Shown one piece after another: positions 1-8,981 of a stretch of 64,000 nt of DNA (position 1 is the stretch's first letter; every line of letters starts with the position of its first letter). The notes beneath the pieces were generated by a model, which searched no databases, had not been told where the DNA came from, and saw nothing but the letters and a program-made list of their open reading frames with translations. Where the stretch lies: the NCBI RefSeq assembly GCF_008254045.1, contig NZ_CP042425.1:1-64000 (forward strand). The letters run 5' to 3'. The DNA comes from Limnoglobus roseus. Its GTDB lineage: Bacteria > Planctomycetota > Planctomycetia > Gemmatales > Gemmataceae. Made by a program: the position numbers and the translations under genes.

Positions 1-455
1 ACGAGGCCGGGTTGTACTGCCACCTCGGCGACCGCCCCGCGTTCACGCTGCTGGAATTCAACTGGGTCGCCAGGAACTACCCCGCCGACGCGGTCGCACT
101 CGTCCGCTGGCTGCGCGACCGCGGCACGACGCCGATCATCGCCCACCCGGAACGGCACGAGTTCTTCGTCCACGAACCGATCCGCCTCCGGAAGTTGGTG
201 GATGCCGGGGCATGGGTGCAGATCACCGTCGATTCGCTGCTCGGCGTCAACGGCCCGATGTCGAGGGAGGCCGGCGAGGCGATGCTGCGGACCTACCCCG
301 ACGCGGTGCTGGCGTCCGACGCCCACAGCATGCGCCGCTGTTCCGGGCTAAAGGTCGGCTTCGTGCTGGTGAACGACTGGCTCGGGCCCGACCGCGAGCA
401 ACAACTGCGAGCGAACGCCGACCGCGTGCTGACGGCGATGACCGCCCCGGGGTGA
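1..455 (+). CDS. CpsB/YwqE-type PHP-domain protein-tyrosine phosphatase, 3' part
   Basis: The gene enters from the left edge, so the N-terminus is missing; the frame is open from base 3. The visible 150 residues contain the C-terminal half of a PHP metallophosphatase: IIAHPERH, ITVDSLLG and LASDAHS match the metal-binding and core motifs of the CpsB/CapC/YwqE family. Members of this family remove phosphate from the tyrosine cluster of CpsD-type kinases that control capsule or exopolysaccharide export. The stop overlaps a possible GTG start of the next gene (GTGA at 452-455), which suggests co-transcription with a glycosyltransferase and fits a polysaccharide role. A CpsD-like protein occurs in this window about 30 kb away, but it is degenerate, so pairing between the two is not implied. 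Confidence 0.8.
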   Translation, partial: EAGLYCHLGDRPAFTLLEFNWVARNYPADAVALVRWLRDRGTTPIIAHPERHEFFVHEPIRLRKLVDAGAWVQITVDSLLGVNGPMSREAGEAMLRTYPDAVLASDAHSMRRCSGLKVGFVLVNDWLGPDREQQLRANADRVLTAMTAPG

Positions 456-460
456 CGCCG

Positions 461-1171
461 ATGCTGTCGTTCATCGTTCCGGCTCACAACGAGGAAGAAC
501 ACGTCGGCCCGACCGTGGCGTCCATTGCAGCAGCCGCCAGGGCGACCGGCGAAGCCTTCGAGGTCATCGTCGTCGCGGACTGCTGCACCGACCGCACGTC
601 CGAAATCGCGGCGGCCCACGGTGCCCGCGTGATCGCGGTCCAACACCGGCAGATCGCCGCGACGCGGAACGCGGGGGCACGGGCGGCCGGTGGGGACGTG
701 CTCTTCTTCGTCGACGCCGATACCCTCTCGAATCTGACGGCCGTTACGGCGTGCCTCCGCGAGATTCGCCGGGGGGCGGTCGGCGGCGGGTGCGTCTTCG
801 AACTCGACGGCATCCTGCCGCTGTGGGCACGCCTGCTGTACCCGGCGGCCGTGGTCTCGGCCCGGTTCCTGAAACTGGTCGGCGGGTGCTTTCTGTTCTG
901 CCGGCGGGACGTCTTCGAGGCGTTCGGCGGGTTCGACCCGCGGTTCTTCGCGGCCGAGGAAGTGGCGTTCATCAACGCGCTCAAGGCCCGCGGTCGGTTC
1001 GCCGTGCCGGGGCCGACGGTCGTCACGTCCGGCCGGAAGCTCCGCGACTTTTCCATGTGGCACATCCTCGGCATCGCGTGGAAGTGGGCCGTCGGCGGGC
1101 CGACGGCGTTCCAGCGGCGCGAGGGGCTGGACATCTGGTACGGCGAGCGGACCTATAAAAAGACCCCATGA
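461..1171 (+). CDS. Family 2 (GT-A) glycosyltransferase
   Basis: A 236-residue protein starting MLSFIVPAHNEEEHV, the usual nucleotide-sugar-binding opening of GT2 enzymes. FFVDADT supplies the DxD-type metal and donor motif near residue 85, and GGFDPRFFAAEEVAF is the acceptor-side region. A hydrophobic stretch around residues 120-145 may touch the membrane. It probably transfers a sugar onto a lipid or glycan acceptor; the substrate cannot be read from sequence. An alternative GTG start at 452 overlaps the upstream stop as GTGA; the ATG at 461 places the conserved motif at the usual distance from the N-terminus. It overlaps the next gene by ATGA (1168-1171), so the three genes at this end look like one transcription unit. 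Confidence 0.88.
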   Translation: MLSFIVPAHNEEEHVGPTVASIAAAARATGEAFEVIVVADCCTDRTSEIAAAHGARVIAVQHRQIAATRNAGARAAGGDVLFFVDADTLSNLTAVTACLREIRRGAVGGGCVFELDGILPLWARLLYPAAVVSARFLKLVGGCFLFCRRDVFEAFGGFDPRFFAAEEVAFINALKARGRFAVPGPTVVTSGRKLRDFSMWHILGIAWKWAVGGPTAFQRREGLDIWYGERTYKKTP

Positions 1172-1998
1172 CCGAGAGAGAAGCCCTCTACGCGGCCGTG
1201 CGGGCGGAACCGGAGGCGGACGCCCCGCGGCTGGTGTACGCCGACTGGCTGGAAGAACACCCGCGCGGCGACGCCGACACCGCCCGCGCGACCTTCATCC
1301 GACTGGAGATCGAAGCCGAGAACTTGCCGGCGGATTCGCCGGACCGCGGCCGGGTGGAGTTGGCGGCCGCGAAGCTGTTCAACCACTTCGGCGAGGCGTG
1401 GAACCACGAACTGCCGACGTGGGACGAGTGGTACGACAGCACGCTCGTCTACCGCCGCGGATTCCCGGACGAACTGCGGACGGTCTTCCGCAAGCTCGTC
1501 TACAGCGGCGGCAAGCTGTTCGAAGAAGCCCCGATCCGGGCGTTGAGCGTCCGCACCGGCCGCGGGCAACTCCTGCCATGGCGGGACACGTTGCTTCAGT
1601 CGGTCGGCGGGCAACTGCCGAACTTGAGCCGGCTTCGCTCCTTGTGGGTCGGGCCGGGCCTGGGTCTCAATGGCACTGGTGACGGTGTGCGGCGGACGTT
1701 CCAGATGGCGGCCACGTACCCGTCGCTGGAAAATTTGGAGCGACTGTCGTTCGCCGGCAACGGCGTGGACGATGACAGCGTACTCTTGTTGGACCGGTCG
1801 TTGCGGGACGCCGTCTTCCTGGGGCCACTGGAAGAACTCGACCTGTCGGACAACAACATTCGCGCGGCCGGGGCCACGACCCTGAGTGTCGTTCCGTCGC
1901 TGAGCCGCGTGCGGCGACTGATCCTCTCTGGCAACCCGCTCACCGACTACGCCCGAAAGATGCTGCGGAACCACTTCGGCGAGCGGGTCGTGCTCTGA
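1168..1998 (+). CDS. TIGR02996-domain protein with C-terminal leucine-rich repeats
   Basis: The first ~45 residues (MTEREALYAAVRAEPEADA, then RLVYADWLEE) match the TIGR02996 'repeat-companion' domain, abundant in Gemmataceae and usually attached to repeats. Irregular leucine-rich repeats follow, clearest near the C-terminus (LENLERLSFAGNGVDD, LEELDLSDNNIRAAG, VRRLILSGNPLTD). There is no signal peptide or membrane segment, so it is predicted to be cytoplasmic. No function is established for the domain; LRRs usually bind protein. The start overlaps the glycosyltransferase stop by four bases, which indicates translational coupling. Confidence 0.85.
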   Translation: MTEREALYAAVRAEPEADAPRLVYADWLEEHPRGDADTARATFIRLEIEAENLPADSPDRGRVELAAAKLFNHFGEAWNHELPTWDEWYDSTLVYRRGFPDELRTVFRKLVYSGGKLFEEAPIRALSVRTGRGQLLPWRDTLLQSVGGQLPNLSRLRSLWVGPGLGLNGTGDGVRRTFQMAATYPSLENLERLSFAGNGVDDDSVLLLDRSLRDAVFLGPLEELDLSDNNIRAAGATTLSVVPSLSRVRRLILSGNPLTDYARKMLRNHFGERVVL

Positions 1999-2013
1999 CC
2001 CCGTCGCGCGCGA

Positions 2014-2043
2014 TTGTTTCTTTCTTGGGCGGCGTGGTATACT
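2014..2043 (+). promoter_or_regulatory. Sigma70-like promoter of the DUF2617 gene
   Basis: TTGTTT (2014-2019), an 18-base spacer and TATACT (2038-2043) form a plausible sigma70 promoter in otherwise GC-rich DNA. Transcription would begin about 24 bases before the ATG at 2075, giving a short leader. Confidence 0.5.
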
Positions 2044-2074
2044 GGGGAAACGTCCTCCCGCCCGGCGAACTCGC

Positions 2075-2605
2075 ATGATCCTGATCCGCCCCAAGGTCGA
2101 AGACCTCGTGTTCCGCCTGTACGACCGGCCGGTCCACCCGGAGCTGTTCGACGCCGTGGCCGTGCGGACCATGAAGCGGAACGATTCCACGCTGATCGTG
2201 CGGCTGACGGCGACCGGCCACGTCCTCGAATGGCACCGCGACGACACGCACCTCGTCGAAATGACCGCGGCCGGCGACCAAGAGTTGCCGGAACGCGACC
2301 GACTGACGCACAAATTCCTCGGCGAACGCAAGGGGCGGTGTCAGGTCGGCGGCGTGAAGTACCACGTGAACCTGCACGCGGAAGTGTTGCCGCCGGAAGT
2401 GTTTCTGCACGTCCACGACGAGTTGGCGGCCGAGGGGGCGAAGCGCGGGATGCTGTTCTACTTCGCCCCGCACCGGCGGATGGCCCTCGCGCCGCTCGGC
2501 CTGGTGACGGTCGATTCGCTGCCAACGGGCCTGTCGGTGGCCACGTTTCACACGTTTCCTGCCGAACTCACGGTGGTGAAAACGCAATCGCTGATCGAGT
2601 TCTGA
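2075..2605 (+). CDS. DUF2617 family protein
   Basis: A 176-residue soluble protein beginning MILIRPKVEDLVFRLYDRPV. The opening, the HPELFD segment and the overall length resemble DUF2617, a family seen in actinobacteria and planctomycetes with no known activity. There is no signal peptide, transmembrane segment or recognisable catalytic motif. It stands alone between the TIGR02996 gene and the convergent uvrC, with its own promoter-like sequence. The family assignment is from memory and moderately sure; the function is unknown. Confidence 0.65.
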   Translation: MILIRPKVEDLVFRLYDRPVHPELFDAVAVRTMKRNDSTLIVRLTATGHVLEWHRDDTHLVEMTAAGDQELPERDRLTHKFLGERKGRCQVGGVKYHVNLHAEVLPPEVFLHVHDELAAEGAKRGMLFYFAPHRRMALAPLGLVTVDSLPTGLSVATFHTFPAELTVVKTQSLIEF

Positions 2606-2680
2606 ACCGCCCGTCGATCCTCTTCCAGATCGGGGAGGCCGACCTTCCTGGCCGGGAAGATGGGCCGGCTCACCGGATCG

Positions 2681-4033
2681 CTACTCCGTCATCTTCTTCT
2701 TTCGAAGTGTGTGGTGGTAGTGCTGGGCGAAGCGGTGGGCCTCGTCGCGAACGTACTGCAACAGCCGTAACGCCGCCGAGTGCCGGCTGAGCTTGATCGA
2801 CTCCGACACGCCGGGGCGGAAGATTTCTTCCTCCTGCTTCGCCAGCGAAATCAGCGTCGGCGGCTCGATGCCGAGGGCCTTGAAGGCGTCCATCGCGGCG
2901 CTGAGTTGGCCCTTGCCGCCGTCGATGAGGATGATGTCCGGGAAGACGCTGTCCTCGTCGTGCAGCCGCTTGAACCGGCGGAAGATCACCTCCCGCATCG
3001 ACGCGAAGTCGTCCACGCCCTCGACGGTTTTAATCTTGAAGCGGCGGTAGTAGTCTTTGAACGGCAGGCCGTCGAGGAACGACACCAGCGACGCAACCGT
3101 CTCCTTGCCGCTCAGGTGGGCGATGTCAAACCCCTCGATTGACCGCGGCGTCTTCGCCAACCCCAGCACCTTCCGCAACCCCAGCAGGCCCTTCTTCGGG
3201 TCGAGCGGGAAGACTTCCGGCTGATCGTCGTTCTTCGCATCCCCCCGTAGGTCGAGTTTCTCCAGTGCAGCCATTTCGTCGCGGATGCGGCCGGCCTTCT
3301 CAAACTGCAACCCGGCGCTCGCGGCCTTCATGTCGCGCTCCATCCGCCGCAGGAGCTTGCTCTTCTTGCCTTCGAGGATGAGGATGAGCTTCTTGATCTG
3401 CCGCCGGTAGTCGTCGCGGCTCACCCGCAGGTTGCACGGGGCGGTACACTGCCGGATGCTCGCGAGCAGGCACGGCCGGAACCACCGCCAGCGGTCCTCG
3501 CTCGACTTGATCGGCAGCGTGCAGGTGCGGAACTGTAACACCCGTTGCAACACGTTGACGGCCGCCTTCAGGCTCTTGACGCTGGTGAACGGCCCGTACA
3601 GCCGTACGCCGCGCCGCCGTGGGGTGCGGGTGATCTCGACGCGGGGGAACTCCTCCCGCACGCGGATTTGCAGGTACGGATACGACTTGCCGTCCTTCAA
3701 GTCCTTGTTGAACCGCGGCCGGATGTCCTTGATGAGCCGATTCTCTTTCAGCAGGGCGTCGACCTCGCTCTCGGCGTCGAGGAAGTCGATGTCGCGGATG
3801 TGCTTGACGAGTTCGGCCGTGCGGAGGTTGATCGCCGCTTCCTTGAGGAAGTAGCTGCCGGCCCGGCTGCGGAGGTTCTTGGCCTTGCCGACGTAGATGA
3901 CGTTCCCCTTGTCGTCCTTCATGAGGTACACGCCCGGCGTCTGCGGGAACGTGCGGACCTTCTCGGCGGCCGTCGGCCGCGTGTCCGGCGTCTGCGTGGA
4001 GAGCGGCGGGTGTGCGTCGATATCGTCTTGCAT
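2681..4033 (-). CDS. uvrC: UvrC, excinuclease ABC subunit C, lacking the C-terminal HhH domain
   Basis: The nuclease subunit of UvrABC nucleotide excision repair, which cuts both sides of a lesion. Visible in order: GIY-YIG nuclease (GVYLMKDDKGNVIYVGKAKN, residues ~20-110, with the conserved Glu in the KEN segment); the four-cysteine iron-sulfur pattern ending CTAPC; a UVR (UvrB-binding) motif around LQFEKAGRIRDEMAALE; and the RNase H-like nuclease with EGFDIAHLSG, DIILIDGGKGQLS and RDEAHRFA. Both catalytic centres therefore look intact. The protein stops about ten residues after RDEAHRFA at 450 aa, where typical UvrCs (~600 aa) continue into a double helix-hairpin-helix DNA-binding domain. 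I chose ATG 4033 because a TACAAT -10 box at 4077-4072 puts the transcript start downstream of the alternative start at 4087. Confidence 0.93.
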   Translation of the reverse strand: MQDDIDAHPPLSTQTPDTRPTAAEKVRTFPQTPGVYLMKDDKGNVIYVGKAKNLRSRAGSYFLKEAAINLRTAELVKHIRDIDFLDAESEVDALLKENRLIKDIRPRFNKDLKDGKSYPYLQIRVREEFPRVEITRTPRRRGVRLYGPFTSVKSLKAAVNVLQRVLQFRTCTLPIKSSEDRWRWFRPCLLASIRQCTAPCNLRVSRDDYRRQIKKLILILEGKKSKLLRRMERDMKAASAGLQFEKAGRIRDEMAALEKLDLRGDAKNDDQPEVFPLDPKKGLLGLRKVLGLAKTPRSIEGFDIAHLSGKETVASLVSFLDGLPFKDYYRRFKIKTVEGVDDFASMREVIFRRFKRLHDEDSVFPDIILIDGGKGQLSAAMDAFKALGIEPPTLISLAKQEEEIFRPGVSESIKLSRHSAALRLLQYVRDEAHRFAQHYHHTLRKKKMTE

Positions 4034-4071
4034 CGCGATCGTCCTGGCGATGGCGGGAGGTGGGCAAATGT

Positions 4072-4077
4072 ATTGTA
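4072..4077 (-). promoter_or_regulatory. -10 box of uvrC
   Basis: TACAAT on the minus strand, about 38 bases before the uvrC ATG at 4033. It predicts a short untranslated leader and rules against the longer start at 4087, which would lie upstream of the transcript. Confidence 0.45.
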
Positions 4078-4104
4078 GGCGCGGCAACCGCGTGCAGTAC
4101 CAAC

Positions 4105-4183
4105 GGCGAGCGGCCCGGCGTAAGCGGGCCGTGTCTGGACAGGCTCACTCAAGACACGGCCCGCTCACGCCGGGCCGCTCGCC
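4105..4183. repeat. Nested palindrome, GGCGAGC family (copy A)
   Basis: Two 32-base arms (4105-4136 and 4152-4183) are inverted copies with one mismatch. Ends are GGCGAGCGG and CCGCTCGCC. Each arm contains its own hairpin, CGGCCCG and CGGGCCG around a 7-base loop. It begins immediately after the stop of the minus-strand gene at 4184 and precedes the uvrC promoter, so it could end that transcript. Confidence 0.9.
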
Positions 4184-4924
4184 TTATTCCTTCCCCAGCA
4201 CGAGGTCGACGACCCAGCACCCGCGGACGTGCGGCCCGTCCCCGCGGCAGTGGGCGAGGATGTCGGCGTCCTCGCACCCGGCGTCCTGTAGCGCGTCGGC
4301 CAGGATTGGCAGCCGGTCGAACGCGCGGTCGTCGTAGATGACTTCCGCGAGGCCGACGGCCGTGGACGTTCGCCACGCGGGATCGCAGGCGACCGGACGG
4401 AACGGGTTGCCGAAGATGTCACGGAGTAGCCAAGCTTGATGATTGAACTCAGGGGCTGTGAATTCCGGAGGAAGAAAGCTCTCGCGGGCGGTCTTCTTGG
4501 CCTTGTGCATCAAGTCCCAGGCGACTGCAAAGCAGGCGAACGAAGCACTGAACTGAGCTGCGGGGAGGACATCGGGGTTCATTATTTGTACGGTTGCGTC
4601 GGCCGCACAAGAACGCACCATGCAGGCGCAACTTCGGTCGTCGGTGAACCGGAACATCTCATTGTAAAACTCGGTGTGCGCCGCTCGGGCCGCCTTCACG
4701 ATCTTGCCTCGTCCCTTTTGGCGGTTGATTGGCGTTTCAACGTGGCGCGTGGCAAATTCTAAGGCGTCCCGACTCCGAGGGTCATTGATATGGTGTTCGA
4801 TCCGATGGCAACACGCCAGCGCGAACAGCCGGGCCTTGCGTGCAGGCATCTTGCCGTGTATGTCCTTCAACGCGGTTAACATGCCGTCGGGTATGCTGCT
4901 GGTCGCCCACTCTGCTTCTGTCAT
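4184..4924 (-). CDS. Conserved-tail family protein, paralogue 1 (function unknown)
   Basis: A 246-residue protein starting MTEAEWATSS. The last ~85 residues (LRDIFGNPFRPV, FDRLPILADALQDAGCE, DGPHV.GCW, VLGKE) are nearly identical to those of the gene at 10957-11631, whereas the middle is much more diverged and includes cysteine-rich, helical sequence (FALACCHRIEHH). I recall this as a large Gemmataceae family with no assigned function. There is no signal peptide or membrane segment. ATG 4924 is preferred over the upstream in-frame start because MTExEW also opens the paralogue and because a shared 37-base upstream block ends 23 bases before it. It diverges from glcD across a 95-base gap. Confidence 0.8.
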   Translation of the reverse strand: MTEAEWATSSIPDGMLTALKDIHGKMPARKARLFALACCHRIEHHINDPRSRDALEFATRHVETPINRQKGRGKIVKAARAAHTEFYNEMFRFTDDRSCACMVRSCAADATVQIMNPDVLPAAQFSASFACFAVAWDLMHKAKKTARESFLPPEFTAPEFNHQAWLLRDIFGNPFRPVACDPAWRTSTAVGLAEVIYDDRAFDRLPILADALQDAGCEDADILAHCRGDGPHVRGCWVVDLVLGKE

Positions 4925-4947
4925 CGCCCTCGCCCTCCGCTTCCCGT

Positions 4948-4984
4948 CATCGTACCGCGCTCCGCTCCGCAAAGCCTCCGCGTC
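4948..4984 (-). promoter_or_regulatory. Upstream block shared by the two conserved-tail paralogues (copy 1)
   Basis: This 37-base stretch, read on the minus strand, matches 33 of 37 bases at 10898-10934 upstream of the other paralogue. It includes a TACGAT -10-like hexamer (4954-4949), 24 bases before the ATG. Sharing a non-coding block of this quality implies that promoter and gene were duplicated together. Confidence 0.6.
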
Positions 4985-5003
4985 GCGGCGAAACGGTCGC
5001 GGG

Positions 5004-5012
5004 TGCTACAAT
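5004..5012 (+). promoter_or_regulatory. Extended -10 promoter giving a leaderless glcD transcript
   Basis: TGC followed by TACAAT (5007-5012) is an extended -10 element ending 7 bases before the ATG at 5020. Transcription would then start at or within a base of the start codon. No Shine-Dalgarno sequence is present. The alternative ATG at 5011 overlaps the hexamer and is therefore unlikely. Confidence 0.6.
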
Positions 5013-5019
5013 GCTCCGC

Positions 5020-6495
5020 ATGAACATTACCCTCCCGCCAGCCGTTGATCGTGACACCGCGAAGCTCGTCGCCCGGATGACCGACATCGTCGGCCGTGAG
5101 AACGTCCTCACGGCTACGGCCGAACTCGCCACTTACGAGTGCGACGGGTTCACCATCGCCAAGACGAAGCCGGACGTCGTCGTCTTCCCGCTCACCACCG
5201 CCCACATCGTCGCCATCGTGAAGGCGTGCAACGAACTCGACGTGCCGTTCATGGCACGCGGGGCCGGCACCAGTCTGGCCGGCGGGTGCGTGCCGGTCGG
5301 CGGCGGCGTCATGATCGCCCTCGCCCGCATGAAGACCATCCACGAGGTCAACGTCCGCGACCGCTACGCCGTCGTCGATCCGGGCGTCGTCAACGTCTGG
5401 CTGACGAACGCCCTCAAGGCCCACGGCTACCACTACGCCCCGGACCCCAGCAGCCAGGGGGCGTGTACCATCGGCGGCAACGTGGCCACCAACAGCGGCG
5501 GGCCGCACACGCTCAAGTACGGCGTCACCGTCAACCACATTCTCGGTGTCGAACTCGTGCTGCCGAGTGGTGAACTCGTTACCCTCGGCGGGCCGACAGA
5601 GGATTCGCCCGGCTACGACCTCGTCGGCACCGTCGTCGGCAGCGAGGGCACCTTCGGCGTCGTCTCGAAAGTGTGGGTACGGCTAACCCGCAACCCGGAA
5701 GCGTACCGCACGCTCCTCGGGGTCTTCGAGAACATCGACGACGCGACGAACGCCATCAGCGGCATCATCGGCAGCGGCATCGTGCCGGCCGCCCTGGAAC
5801 TGCTCGACAGCACGATTCTGAAGGCCGTCGAGGCGGCGTTCAAGTTCGGCTTCCCGATGGATGCCGGGGCGGTCCTCATCATGGAAGTGGACGGCCTAAA
5901 CGCCGGGCTGCAAGACGAGGCCGACCGGATCGAGGCGATCGCGTTGCAAAACAACGCCCGCGAGGTCCGGAAGGCGAACACCGAAGCCGAGCGGCTCGCG
6001 CTCTGGAAGGCCCGCAAGCAAGCCTTCGGCACCATCGGTCGGTTGGGTTATCCGAGCTACTGCACGCAGGACGGCGTCGTTCCGCGGACGAAGTTGCCGC
6101 AGATTATGAAGTTCATCTCGGCAACGGCCGCGAAGTACGGCATCGCGATCTGCAACGTCTTCCACGCCGGCGACGGCAACATTCACCCGATCCTGATGTT
6201 CGACGAGCGCGACCCGGTGCAGGTGCAGCGGGTGCTGGACGCCAGCACCGACATCCTGACCGAGTGCATCAACCTCGGCGGCAGCGTCACCGGCGAGCAC
6301 GGCATCGGCGTCGAAAAGCTCGACTTCATGCCGATCCTGTTCGCACAAGCCGACCTGGACTGCATGGTCCGCCTGCGGACCGCCTTCAACCCACGGAACA
6401 ACTGTAGCCCGCACAAGATGCTTCCCACGGCCGGCGGCTGTGCCGAACCGGCGGCGATCGGCGCGACGAAGCCCGGCCGCCGGGCCGCAGTGTAA
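5020..6495 (+). CDS. glcD: GlcD-type FAD-linked oxidase (glycolate or D-lactate dehydrogenase)
   Basis: A 491-residue flavoprotein of the VAO/PCMH fold. The N-terminal FAD-binding domain shows RGAGTSLAGGCVP and GGNVATNSGGPHTLKYG; the C-terminal substrate domain has HAGDGNIHP and TGEHGIG, the usual GlcD/D-lactate dehydrogenase signatures. It oxidises a 2-hydroxy acid to the 2-oxo acid and passes electrons onward. In many bacteria GlcD works with GlcE and GlcF; neither is adjacent here, so it may act alone or with distant partners, and glycolate versus D-lactate cannot be decided. Length matches the family. The start at 5020 follows from the promoter position. It is followed 20 bases later by a small membrane protein gene. 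Confidence 0.88.
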   Translation: MNITLPPAVDRDTAKLVARMTDIVGRENVLTATAELATYECDGFTIAKTKPDVVVFPLTTAHIVAIVKACNELDVPFMARGAGTSLAGGCVPVGGGVMIALARMKTIHEVNVRDRYAVVDPGVVNVWLTNALKAHGYHYAPDPSSQGACTIGGNVATNSGGPHTLKYGVTVNHILGVELVLPSGELVTLGGPTEDSPGYDLVGTVVGSEGTFGVVSKVWVRLTRNPEAYRTLLGVFENIDDATNAISGIIGSGIVPAALELLDSTILKAVEAAFKFGFPMDAGAVLIMEVDGLNAGLQDEADRIEAIALQNNAREVRKANTEAERLALWKARKQAFGTIGRLGYPSYCTQDGVVPRTKLPQIMKFISATAAKYGIAICNVFHAGDGNIHPILMFDERDPVQVQRVLDASTDILTECINLGGSVTGEHGIGVEKLDFMPILFAQADLDCMVRLRTAFNPRNNCSPHKMLPTAGGCAEPAAIGATKPGRRAAV

Positions 6496-6515
6496 ATTTT
6501 CCCTCGGAGTTGCTC

Positions 6516-7073
6516 ATGATCATCCTCGGCATTGAGATCGGCCTGTTCATCATGGGCATCATGGCCCTCATCCGCGGGACGATGAAGTTCTCGGCGACGA
6601 GGGTCGTCGAGGGCACCCCGGCGCGGCTGCTCGGCGTGCTGGCAATGCTGCCGCTGCCGTTGGTGTTCACCATCGGGTTCATCATCGGGTTCATGGAAGG
6701 GGCGAAGAACCCGAACGCCGGCGTCCAGGATTTCGTCGAAAAGCACGGCAAGATGTTAGCCATCGTCGAGGCGTCCGTCACCCTGGGTATCGCCGCCCTC
6801 GTGTGCATCATCGGGTACAGCATCGGCGGAGTGCCGGAAAGTGAACGCCGTCGGCGTCGCCGCCGTGAGGACGACTTCGACGATGACGAGGACGATCGGC
6901 CGGCTCGCCGACGGCGGCGCGACGAAGACGATGAGTACGACGACCGCCCCCGACGGCGGCGCGACGAAGACGATGAGTACGACGACCGGCCGCGCCGCAA
7001 GCGGTCGAGCCGTGAGGACGACGATTACGACGACGACCGCCCTCGGCGTCGCCGGCACGATGACGACTTTTGA
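6516..7073 (+). CDS. Small membrane protein with a repetitive Arg/Asp tail
   Basis: A 185-residue protein. The first ~110 residues hold three hydrophobic segments (IILGIEIGLFIMGIMALI, LLGVLAMLPLPLVFTIGF, LGIAALVCIIGYSIGG). The rest is a charged tail of alternating RRRR and DDED/DDEYDD blocks, including a 14-residue unit repeated in tandem. RBS CGGAG (6505-6509) lies six bases before ATG 6516; an in-frame TTG at 6510 is less likely. The tail is probably cytoplasmic and disordered. No family is recognised. It lies between glcD and an NtrC-type regulator on the same strand, 15 bases before the latter, so they are probably co-transcribed. Confidence 0.75.
   Translation: MIILGIEIGLFIMGIMALIRGTMKFSATRVVEGTPARLLGVLAMLPLPLVFTIGFIIGFMEGAKNPNAGVQDFVEKHGKMLAIVEASVTLGIAALVCIIGYSIGGVPESERRRRRRREDDFDDDEDDRPARRRRRDEDDEYDDRPRRRRDEDDEYDDRPRRKRSSREDDDYDDDRPRRRRHDDDF
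6909..6988 (+). repeat. Tandem 42-base repeat inside the Arg/Asp tail
   Basis: A 38-base sequence at 6909-6946 is repeated exactly at 6951-6988 (42-base period, 14 codons). The period is a multiple of three, so copy-number change would keep the frame and only lengthen or shorten the charged tail. Confidence 0.9.
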
Positions 7074-7088
7074 GGTTGAACCACCCCG

Positions 7089-8501
<1,413 letters not shown>

Positions 8502-8502
8502 G

Positions 8503-8724
8503 TTAGTTGTCGACGGCAATGTTGAGGCGGAACCGCCGGTCGCCGGCGGCGAGTTTGATCGTTTCGATGGCCATCGCCTTCAGGTAGAAGGTGGGCACGC
8601 ACCCGTAGACGTGGATCTGATCGTCAGCCTCCACGGCAATGAGTTGGCGGAGGCGCGGTTGGTTACTGGTGGCCAAAGCGTGTTGAATTTGCGACATAGC
8701 TTCGATTTCGAGGGTCAGGGTCAT
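8503..8724 (-). CDS. Small BON-like domain protein
   Basis: 73 residues. The start at 8724 is chosen because GGAAGGAG lies about eight bases upstream on the minus strand; the longer reading from 8799 lacks this. The pattern VEADDQIHVYGCVPTFYLKAMAIE resembles the beta-alpha core of a BON domain, which usually binds lipid or membranes. There is no signal peptide. The assignment rests on a short motif and is moderately sure. It converges with the NtrC-type gene. Confidence 0.6.
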   Translation of the reverse strand: MTLTLEIEAMSQIQHALATSNQPRLRQLIAVEADDQIHVYGCVPTFYLKAMAIETIKLAAGDRRFRLNIAVDN

Positions 8725-8968
8725 CGGGGATACTCCTTCCCGAACAAGACCGATAAACAGGCGGAATTCACGAGAAAAAAGTTGCGATTCACGAGCCAAA
8801 GTTTAGTGCGATGGTGAAGGGCGGCGACTCCATCCGCGGTACCACCGGCGATTAGCGAAACTTGCTCTCCAGTTCTTTGATCCTAACCAGTCACCGGGAC
8901 CACTACAACTCTTTTCTTCAAATTCTTCACCGGGATTTTGCCCAATCCGCAAGGTCATCAAGGGTCGA

Positions 8969-8974
8969 TACAAT
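8969..8974 (+). promoter_or_regulatory. -10 box giving a leaderless mcrB transcript
   Basis: TACAAT ends seven bases before the ATG at 8982, with no Shine-Dalgarno sequence. It argues against the longer reading starting at 8862. The 257 bases upstream (8725-8981) contain no gene and are noticeably richer in A and T than the surrounding coding DNA. Confidence 0.55.
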
Positions 8975-8981
8975 TGTCCCG

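Noticed and set aside
2606..2680. Palindrome expected in the DUF2617/uvrC convergent gap
   Set aside because: Only very short stems are visible.
8862..8981. Longer N-terminus for McrB
   Set aside because: A -10 box at 8969-8974 places transcription downstream, and the added residues resemble no McrB.
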